DNA of 64,000 bases from Flectobacillus sp. BAB-3569 (lineage in GTDB: Bacteria; Bacteroidota; Bacteroidia; Cytophagales; Spirosomataceae), in contig NZ_NJFZ01000007.1 of the NCBI RefSeq assembly GCF_002270355.1, positions 149,242-213,241 on the forward strand. The letters are read 5' to 3'. The first letter of the stretch is position 1. Each line of letters opens with the position of its first letter. Position numbers and translations under genes: made by a program. Below, in pieces: positions 63,629 to 64,000 of the stretch. The notes below the pieces were generated by a model. That model was not told the origin of the DNA, searched no databases, and was given only the letters and a program-made list of their open reading frames with translations.

Positions 63629-64000
63629 TCATCCCGAATTTTGTTGTGCGAAGTAGCACCATAGCATGTTTTGGATGGCCGTTCTCAATCGATAAATCGG
63701 TGTCAAAGCATTTTGGCACCGATTTCCTGTTCTATGAGCAAATTGATTGATGATTATCTTGATAATAGATGGCCAATTCCTGATGAGTTTCATCAAGAAG
63801 TCGTAAATGAGCGTGACGATGGCTAATAGTTTGAGGGTATTTTCGAAGAACCATAACCTAGGAGATTCAATAGCTAGCTCAGTTTTGGCGAATCTAAACG
63901 CCTGTTCGATATTCCATCGGTGCATGTAGCTATGACATATTTCCCAAGCATCCTTAGCTGATTCTACAGGCAATGAGGTTAATAAATAGAGTGGTGACTG
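63629..64000 (-). CDS. IS4-type transposase, C-terminal part (cut by right edge)
   Basis: 123 residues are visible; the frame is open to the right edge, so the start is outside. YMHRWNIEQAFRFAK has the exact Y-x2-R-x3-E-x6-K spacing that marks the last catalytic acid of IS4-family DDE transposases. The tail (FAHRTGNRCQNALTPIYRL) is basic. It indicates an insertion sequence whose left end lies between 63590 and 63629; the terminal inverted repeat cannot be checked because the other end is missing. Its place after a terminator suggests the insertion harmed no gene. Confidence 0.85.
   Translation of the reverse strand, partial: QSPLYLLTSLPVESAKDAWEICHSYMHRWNIEQAFRFAKTELAIESPRLWFFENTLKLLAIVTLIYDFLMKLIRNWPSIIKIIINQFAHRTGNRCQNALTPIYRLRTAIQNMLWCYFAQQNSG

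Overview
The window comes from an AT-rich member of the Bacteroidota, most likely Cytophagales (Spirosomataceae/Flectobacillus-Arcicella type, inferred from gene content only). The evidence is a SusC/SusD pair, a TonB receptor paired with a DUF4249 lipoprotein, GldG and PorT of gliding/type IX secretion, TAnnTTTG-type promoter words, and four large FG-GAP/ASPIC-UnbV lipoproteins.

Layout. 1-3.3 kb: an exported protein cut by the left edge, a DoxX-like membrane protein, ubiE/menG and an overlapping porT. 3.3-28.4 kb is one long leftward block: susC-susD, closed by a terminator; then a tight lipoprotein - TonB receptor - DUF4249 - FG-GAP run; then a GH97 glucosidase followed by three more FG-GAP/UnbV lipoproteins of about 1100 residues. 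The block looks like a surface machine for binding, importing and cutting glycans in which the FG-GAP proteins are multiplied. 28.4-29.4 kb is a gene-free control region with helically phased TTTGCAAA repeats beside a likely susC promoter. 29.5-41.2 kb: a FAD/Fe-S dehydrogenase, a small hypothetical, an M1 peptidase, a NUDIX protein, a TonB-C protein, a membrane protein and secA. 41.5-46.2 kb: a surface-sugar group (ketoisomerase-type cupin, aminotransferase, glycosyltransferase, methyltransferase) facing a doubly frameshifted membrane protein. 46.2-48.1 kb: proB and aat. 48.3-53.9 kb: an arginine operon (GNAT acetyltransferase, argG, argC, an outer-membrane protein, argD) behind a structured leader that can encode a 25-residue peptide with consecutive Arg codons. 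54-60 kb: a FecR-like stub, a PpiD-like foldase, gldG, dnaN. 60-64 kb: a two-subunit molybdenum hydroxylase, a periplasmic thioredoxin and the end of an IS4-type transposase.

The most interesting points are: (1) the putative arginine leader peptide/attenuator; (2) the array of four FG-GAP/UnbV lipoproteins woven between a SusCD pair, a TonB receptor and a GH97 enzyme; (3) two arrays of 10-11 bp repeats upstream of susC; (4) several families of intergenic inverted repeats, including one terminator family present three times; (5) five single-base losses in homopolymers breaking four genes, which look more like assembly errors than decay. No rRNA, tRNA or CRISPR array was recognised.
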